From Lolium rigidum (Eukaryota > Streptophyta > Magnoliopsida > Poales > Poaceae), in contig NC_061508.1 of NCBI RefSeq assembly GCF_022539505.1, positions 94,281,276 through 94,345,275 on the forward strand: a stretch of 64,000 nt of DNA, written 5' to 3'. The notes under the pieces are model-generated. The model did no database searches. It was not told where the DNA came from and saw only the letters and a program-made list of their open reading frames with translations. Shown here one piece after another: positions 57,905 to 64,000 of this stretch (the first letter of the stretch is position 1; each line of letters starts with the position of its first letter). The translations under genes were made by a program, and so were the position numbers.

Positions 57905-60745
57905 TCAGGTTATCCACTTGGAGGTAACCTGAGCACTTTGCCTAGGTTTCATCGGAACACGGGACATGTTCCTCTTTTTCATGTTCGAGGAGACAGTAGG
58001 GCTGAAATAAACTTGGCTTTTCTGTGAAATTGCTGCTGCTTGCAAATGCGGTTTTCTCAGAGGAATGAATGTATGCGACCTTGAGGGGGGTCCTTTTGAA
58101 GATTCGACACTTTTAGGTGAATCCCATTTGCTATGATTCGCAAAACTCTGTGATCTACCAACTGGCTGGGGCCTCTTTTCCTTTGGACTTGGAATGTTCC
58201 TGCTTTCCATAGTTTCCGCGGAGTACATTGTCTCTTCCCCACTGCTAAAACCATCCCTCCTATCTCCTTGTTCTGATATCGCCGGTGGTGAGGAACTTGA
58301 CTGCGCCTCACTCCAGCAATTTTCCTGGTAAGCAACATTGTGCTGGGCGTCGCAGTTGACCCGCGCGTTAGCTAGCCGTGATTCATGTGAAACTGAGCCA
58401 TTTGGTTTCATCTTACTCTCATCAGGCATCATTTGCTTTAGAGGAGGTGGTAAGCAAATAGATCTTGGATGTCCTGGAGGAAAGCTGATACCCACAAGTG
58501 AACCTGGTTGGTCATTCTTAGGTCTGTACATCTGCGAAGTTGGATCTCGTTGGTCTTGAAAAGAGCGTGAAGAGCCATTTTCACCATATGAAATCTTGGC
58601 AGATGCTGAACTGCATGATCCATGCAGCTGTGTTGGCCTTGATGGCATCTGCGATGATGACAATACACCATCCTCTTGCTCAGTGGTCTTGGTATAACGA
58701 AGATGACCCATAGAAGAAGGTTCGCTTCGTTGTCCAGCAGATATTAATCGTGCAGGAGGCATCATTGGCTTGCTGACATCTTCCAAGCTACCACTCCAGT
58801 GCTGTTTTAACCATTCACATACTGCAGGGATGGGGATCCCAAACTGCATAGGCATGTCCTTCTTTGATGCAAGGAGTGCAGATGATGATGCAGAAGCGTA
58901 CCCTGTAGGTGTAGAAGGCGCAAGCTTCATCGGATCACAGACCATAAAAGCTAGATTCCCATGCATATCAAAACCAGCAGATCCAGGTCGCCATGAGACT
59001 TCATCTGTTGAGAACTTTATAAGGTTGTCCGTTGCTATAACAACCTTCCCCTCACCCACCGCCAAATCTGTTCTGTTTGTGTGGCCCAGGAGCAAAACTG
59101 TACTGCCAAGGTCCAAGCTGGGGTTCAAGCAGGTTTTCAGGAAATGAGGCTGTTGCCCATGCGAATCTGAGCCATCATCCACGACATCAAGCCCGACTAT
59201 CGTAAGATCCAGAATTGGACTAGTAATAAAGAACCTGAAATGAAAAAAAAATGTAAAACTGGTAGCAATGCCAATAAGCAAAGGCATGTAAAATAAAGGC
59301 TCATTAGAGTAAATACGCCACCAAAGTAAAGCTTATTCCGTCTCTAATTTCAAAAAGAGTATGCACAGCGCACTACATTTTTCTCCACAAGAACTAGTTC
59401 ATTAATATCACCTTTCATTTCTTCTCATACAGCTAAATTACAACTTTGTTGGGCTCTTAGTGAATATTTTTCTCTATATCAAATCCAGGTTGAATTTCAT
59501 ATCTAGCCTACCCAACTTGCTCTGGACAAAGGCTTTGATGTTGTTGTTGTAAGATCCAGATTGAGCCCATCTTGAGAAAAATACATTAAAAACAACATGT
59601 CCTACGCCCATCAATCAAGTGAATAAATGGAACCACGGACCACTTTCAGCAGATATTACCTCACATTGATTCTCATCTAGTAGTAGACTAGCGTCCAAAG
59701 TTCAATACTAGAATTTATGCATACCTGTACAGAGAGGTGAGGTGATCCTATGCTGCTACACCAACTTTTCTGCTAGCTAGTACATAACAAACTTTAATCT
59801 TGCATACCTCAATAAATGGCAAGAAGCCACTACTACATCAGGTGAACATTCTTATTTGGTATATAAGTTGTTAGATATTCACTTTCACCAAAGTAATATT
59901 AATAGGATAGTATAATCTTCTACACCTGGTTGCATTTTATCCACAATAAACAACAGCTAGAAATCATGCCCCGCTTCACATACGGCTGCCACAATAAGTG
60001 AATGCATTAATAACATCAAGATTGTCGAGGTCCATGATCAGAAGCTCAAATGATTCCCTGGACCATACGGAAGTCAACCCCACAAAAGTCTTAATCTTTC
60101 GCTTTTTCACTCAAATGCAGAAACTGGGAAACTAATATGGCACTGACCCACAAATCTGCCAAAAGCTTGAGCCATTTCTAACAGCATTGCTGCTGGGGAT
60201 TGCTACAGAAACCTAACAGGTTCCCACAAATTGAAAGACGGGAAGTAGATCTTCTTCCACCACGGTACCACAGGAACAATCCGAGCACGAGAGCAGCGCC
60301 AAGAAATTGCCTAAGTGTTGCGCAACTAAATGTTTCCATTGAGCGCTGCCGCAAAAATCAATCGATTCGTGGGCAACTCACCACGAAAATGCAACCGCAT
60401 TGCACAGCCAAAATCAACCGCAAGCAGAGAAATCCAGGAACTGTTCCGGGGGTTTTGTTACCTCTGAGGCACGAGGCGGGCCAGGAGGCGGCCCTGGCTG
60501 AGCCGGACCTCGGCGGCGCCCGCGGCGGCGGCCGATGGGACGGTGCCGTGCGTGGTGAGCAGGAGGCTGCGGTGGATGAGGATCCCGTCCCCGCGTTTCC
60601 CTCCTGCTCCTTCTCCGCTGCGGGGGAAGGACACGGCCGCGACGGCGGGGCCCTTGGCGGCGAGCAGCGTGGACTTGATCCGCTCCAGCTTGGCCCCGCC
60701 GCCGGAGCAGAAGCACCACCCCGAGCCGTCGCCCAGGACGCCCAT
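57905..60745 (-). CDS. Trypsin-fold (serine/cysteine peptidase-like) plant protein, two exons
   Basis: Exon 1 (60745-60462) and exon 2 (59234-57905) join CAG AG|G and give 537 residues. The start is MGVLGDGSGWCFC. An upstream in-frame ATG exists, but this one begins the conserved part. The N-terminal domain fits a trypsin fold: His66 in LLLTTHGT, Asp104 in ILDLTIVGLD and Ser180 in RPGSAGFD stand where the triad should be. FGIPIPAVCEWLKQHW closes the domain at about residue 245. The remaining 290 residues are Ser/Pro-rich and probably disordered, with a basic end (MKKRNMSRVPMKPRQ). I know this arrangement only as an uncharacterised plant family. The splice donor is GTAAC, the acceptor TTTCAG and the intron 1227 bp. 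Activity is untested. Confidence 0.8.
59235..60461 (-). other. Intron of the trypsin-fold gene
   Basis: 1227 bp, AT-rich, no coding segment or complete transposon recognised. Confidence 0.7.
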
Positions 60746-61570
60746 CCGACGCCGCAGCCGCTCTCGCTCCCTCCTCCGACAGCGGCTACCGGCGCACGGC
60801 GGGCGGCGCTGGCCTCGACCTCGAGCCACCGGTGGCTGGCTGGCTGGCTCCTATCGTGCTGAGAGGAAGGGGAGGAGTAGTAGTACAGAACGTGACACAG
60901 TGTAGTCGTGTTCCTTCCTGGGATACCTAAACGGTAATGGGGCCTTTGCATTATCGCAAAATTCTGCGATATCCCCGCTCGATTCCAAAGTCCCCATGAA
61001 TCATCAAGTTATCCAAGGTGGGGCGGCCCATGAGTACTTTTGGATTTATTTATTGTGTTTTGCCCACATGAGGCTGTATTTTCCGTTTTTGACGCAAATG
61101 AAGTTGGAAGGAATATGGGTAGATTGTATCATACGACAAAATTTGCTTTTTTCATTGGAAATTAGTGGTTTCCCTTCCAATACTTGTGTTGTTCATGTGC
61201 ATAATGTGCCACTAGTCGAAACCAAACACACTACTCCCATCTACCCTGCAAGCGAGGTTACCCCGTGTTCACATGCCTCCTACTTTGGCTTGGCTTTTAC
61301 CGGGCCTCCTCCCCTCATATTTCTCAAAGTCTAGGGCTCTAGACTGTAGCTCACCTAAGCTATCGAGGGGGTGATTGTTCTCATCTGTGTTCCACGTCAC
61401 CAAGATTGGACATGGCGAGGCAGCAACAGTCGGTGGAAACGGAGAGTGCACCGTGACGAGGTGCACTAGGCGGTAGCGGTGGGAGGCATGATGGTGAGTT
61501 CCTCCCACACCTTAGAGTTAGAGGATACGCAACCTGATCGTTAGAATAGAACCAACTGATGCCTCCTGCA
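60746..61570. other. 5' flank of the trypsin-fold gene and intergenic sequence
   Basis: GC-rich close to the ATG, then mixed sequence. A 112-codon plus frame at 60996-61334 has no recognisable domain and is not called. Confidence 0.45.
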
Positions 61571-62372
61571 CGATTTATCTAGACATCCAAGATGAACTAG
61601 AACCAACTGAATTCCTAAATACTGTCGTGACAATTATATTTGTTGATAAAACACTCTTGATGGGAGTTATTAAAGATTTTTCAACCGTTGGTCCATATAC
61701 ATATCGCATTGACTTTGTAGTAGTTGATATGCCCGCTAACTCGTATTGCCTGATTATTCTTGGAAGAACTTTCTTGAATACCGCAGGGGCAAGTATTGAT
61801 TGCAAGAAGGAGACATTTTCTCTCAACTTGGGGGAAGATGAAATCCAACTCCATTTCTCAAAATTTCAACGCAAGCCCACTTATGAAGAGTTTGAAGAAG
61901 AAGAATGAAACACTATCACTAGTCTTGCCGCTCTATTTTATGAAATACCTGATGATGATCTAGAGAGAAGCTTGACTGAAAATAATAATATCCCCGAACC
62001 CGAAGACATTGGTAAGATGGAGATTGATTAGTATGTTGACTCCTCTCCTATAATCTTTGATGAATGAAGTTTATGAAGTTCTAGAAAGAAAGAGAGATGA
62101 GGAACTTCTAGAAAGAAAGAGAGATGAGGAACTTCCACCCCCTCAACTCAAACTTCTTCCTAAAGAATTAAAGTACATGTTTTTAGATGATACTAACAAA
62201 TACCATGTTATTGTAAGTGTTGATCTTACCAAAAAAGGAAGAATAAAGCTTGATGATTATACTAAACATGCACCGTAAAGCTTTTGGGTATTCTATGGAT
62301 AACTTGAAGGGGATTAGTTCCTTGATGGCCACCCATCGAATATTTGTGGAAGAAGGCCCTCAACTGGTTGCA
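61571..62372 (+). pseudogene. Athila-like Ty3/gypsy fragment: protease end and start of RT
   Basis: 61627-61908 contains the protease C-terminus (FVVVDMPANSYCLIILGRTF, then IDCKKETFSLNLG and LHFSKF), characteristic of Athila-type gypsy. A gap with stops follows, then ELPPPQLKLLPKELKYMFLDD and MATHRIFVEEG, which lead into the RT. The segment 62077-62124 repeats a 24-bp ERKRDEEL-coding unit. Coding stops at 62372 where a new LTR begins, without a purine tract. The rest of pol is absent. Confidence 0.8.
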
Positions 62373-64000
62373 TGATACGTCTCCGACGTATCGATAATTT
62401 CTTATGTTCTATGCCATATTATTGATGATACCTACATGTTTTATGCACACTCTATGTCATATTCGTGCATTTTCTGGAACTAACCTATTAACAAGATGCC
62501 GAAGTGCCGCTTCGTCGTTTTCTCATCGTTTTTGGTTTCGAAATCCTAGTAACGAAATATTCTCGGAATCGGACGAAATCAAGACCCGTGTTCCTATTTT
62601 CACCGGAAGCATCCGTAACACCCGAGAGTCGCTGGAGGGGGCCCCGTGGGCCCCGGATGATAGGGTGGCGCGGCTCAGGCCCCGGCCGCGCCGGCCTTAT
62701 GGTGCCGCCGCCTCTTCGACCCTCTCGACGCTGCCCTTCCGCCTATTTAAAGCCTCCGTCGAGAAAACCCCGATGCGAAGAACCACGATACCGAAAACCT
62801 TCCGCAGCCGCCGCCATCGCGAAGACAAGATCCGGGGGACAGGAGTCTCGTTCCGGCACCCCGCCGGAGCGGGGAAGTGCCCCCGAAGGCTTCTCCATCG
62901 ACACCGCTGCCATCTCCACCGCCATCTTCATCACCGCTGCTGCTCCCATGAGGAGGGAGTAGTTCTCCATCGAGGCTCGGGGTCGTACCTCAGTAGCTAT
63001 GTGGTTCATCTCTCTCCTATGTACTTCAATACAATAATCTCATGAGCTGCCTTACATGATTGAGATTCATATGATGATGCTTGTAATCTAGATGTCACTA
63101 TGCTAGTCAAGTGAGTTTTACTTATGTGATCTCCGGAGACTCCTTGTCCCACGTGTGTAAAGGTGACAAGTGTGTGCACCGTGTGGGTCTCTTAGGCTAT
63201 ATTTCACAGAATACTTACTCACCGTTATGAATGGCGTAGTGAAGTGCTTATTTATATCTCTTTATGATTGCAATATGTTTTGTATCACAATTTATCTATG
63301 TGCTACTCTAGTGATGTGTTATTAAAGTAGTTTTATTCCTCCCGCACGTGTAATGGTGACGGTGTGTGCATCCGTGTTAGTACTTGGCGTATGCTATGAT
63401 CATGATCTCTTGTAGATTGTGAAGTTAACTATTGCTATGATAGTATTGATATGATCTATTCCTCCTACGTGGCGTGAAGGTGACAAGTGTGCATGCTATG
63501 TTAGTACTTGGTTTAGTCGTGTTGATCTTTCTTGCACTCTAAGGTTATTTAAATATGAACATTGAATTGTGGAGCTTGTTAACTCCGGCATTGAGGGTTC
63601 GTGTAATCCTACGCAATGTGTTCATCATCCAACAAGAGTGTAGAGTATGCATTTATCTATTCCGTTATGTGATCAATGTTGAGAGTGTCCACTAGTGAAA
63701 GTCTAATCCCTAGGCCTTGTTCCTAAATATCGCTATCGCCGCTTGTTTATCGTTTTATCTGCGTTACTACTGCTGCGTTACTACTCGCTTGTTTATCGTC
63801 CTGGGCAAAGCACTTTTCTGGTGCCATTGCTACTACTTATTTATACCACTTGTATTTCACTATCTCTTCGCCGAACTAGTGCACCTATTAGGTGTGTTGG
63901 GGACACAAGAGACTTCTTGCTTTGTGGTTGCAGGGTTGCATGAGAGGGATATCTTTGACCTCTTCCTCCCTGAGATCGATAAACCTTGGGTAATCCACTT
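62373..64000 (+). repeat. LTR of a Triticeae-type gypsy element, runs off the window
   Basis: Begins TGATACGTCTCCGACGTATCG, a frequent LTR start in wheat-group genomes. A GC-rich U3 ends in CTATTTAAAGCC (about 62750), a good TATA box. Three diverged copies of a CACGTGT-type/GGTGACAAGTGTG block lie near 63150, 63345 and 63475. The last bases (GATAAACCTTGGGTAATCC) suggest it is close to its end, but the boundary lies outside. It begins directly after RT-start coding sequence, so it is either the 5' LTR of a second element or a deletion junction. Confidence 0.75.
62740..62754 (+). promoter_or_regulatory. Candidate LTR promoter TATA box
   Basis: CTATTTAAAGCC follows a GC-rich stretch and precedes a leader at about 62770, the usual layout of an LTR promoter. 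Confidence 0.45.

Noticed and set aside
60996..61334. 112-codon plus-strand ORF
   Set aside because: AT-mixed, no domain, no context; likely chance.

Overview
The window is nuclear DNA of a grass, most likely a large-genome pooid such as a Triticeae species. The evidence is intron-containing plant genes with GT-AG introns, GC-rich first exons, and DNA dominated by nested LTR retrotransposons, MITEs and other DNA transposons with clear target-site duplications (TSDs). I see no prokaryotic, organellar or CRISPR features and no RNA genes. Most long open frames lie in repeats or in the shadow of other features.

Layout. (1) 1-19779: a minus-strand LTR element with very long LTRs (about 6.57 kb) and a short internal domain (about 2.95 kb) without a recognisable gene. 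It is arranged as partial LTR - internal - LTR - internal - LTR with a period of about 9.52 kb. (2) 19780-21907: the right half of a broken Ty3/gypsy chromovirus, into whose RNase H region the first element inserted. This gypsy element in turn sits in (3) a decayed Ty1/copia pol relic at 21908-22990. (4) 23584-28562: a minus-strand ubiquitin-specific protease gene (zf-UBP + USP) with a 5'UTR intron. (5) 28656-30100: a Mutator-like non-autonomous element carrying five copies of a roughly 117-bp repeat. (6) 30187-30982: a frameshifted hypothetical pseudogene. (7) 31890-33384: a plus-strand gene for a small membrane-anchored, possibly S-protein-homologue-like protein. It is convergent with (8) a nine-exon minus-strand GDT1/UPF0016 (Mn2+/Ca2+:H+ antiporter family) gene at 33732-36987. 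(9) 37551-38176: an hAT-type MITE. (10) 38183-50544: a PIF/Harbinger-type element split by a young 10.7-kb Copia element (39079-49795) that codes only for Gag. (11) 51011-52875: two MITEs. (12) 55002-55790: a two-exon gene for a 75-aa membrane protein. (13) 57905-60745: a two-exon gene for a trypsin-fold protein with His, Asp and Ser in triad positions. (14) 61571-64000: an Athila-like gypsy protease fragment joined to a long LTR that runs off the window.

The genes form a small island (about 23-37 kb and 55-61 kb) separated by repeats. They do not form a pathway or operon: they are independent housekeeping-type genes (deubiquitination, ion homeostasis, putative proteolysis, small membrane proteins).

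Two cautions apply throughout. First, many differences between the long repeat copies, and between the two LTRs of the young Copia element, fall on CHG trinucleotides (CAG/CTG/CCG) and often add or drop a base. That pattern suggests base-calling error at methylated cytosines, so several frameshifts listed here may be technical. Second, gene models were built by reading splice signals and reading frame by eye. No homology search was run.
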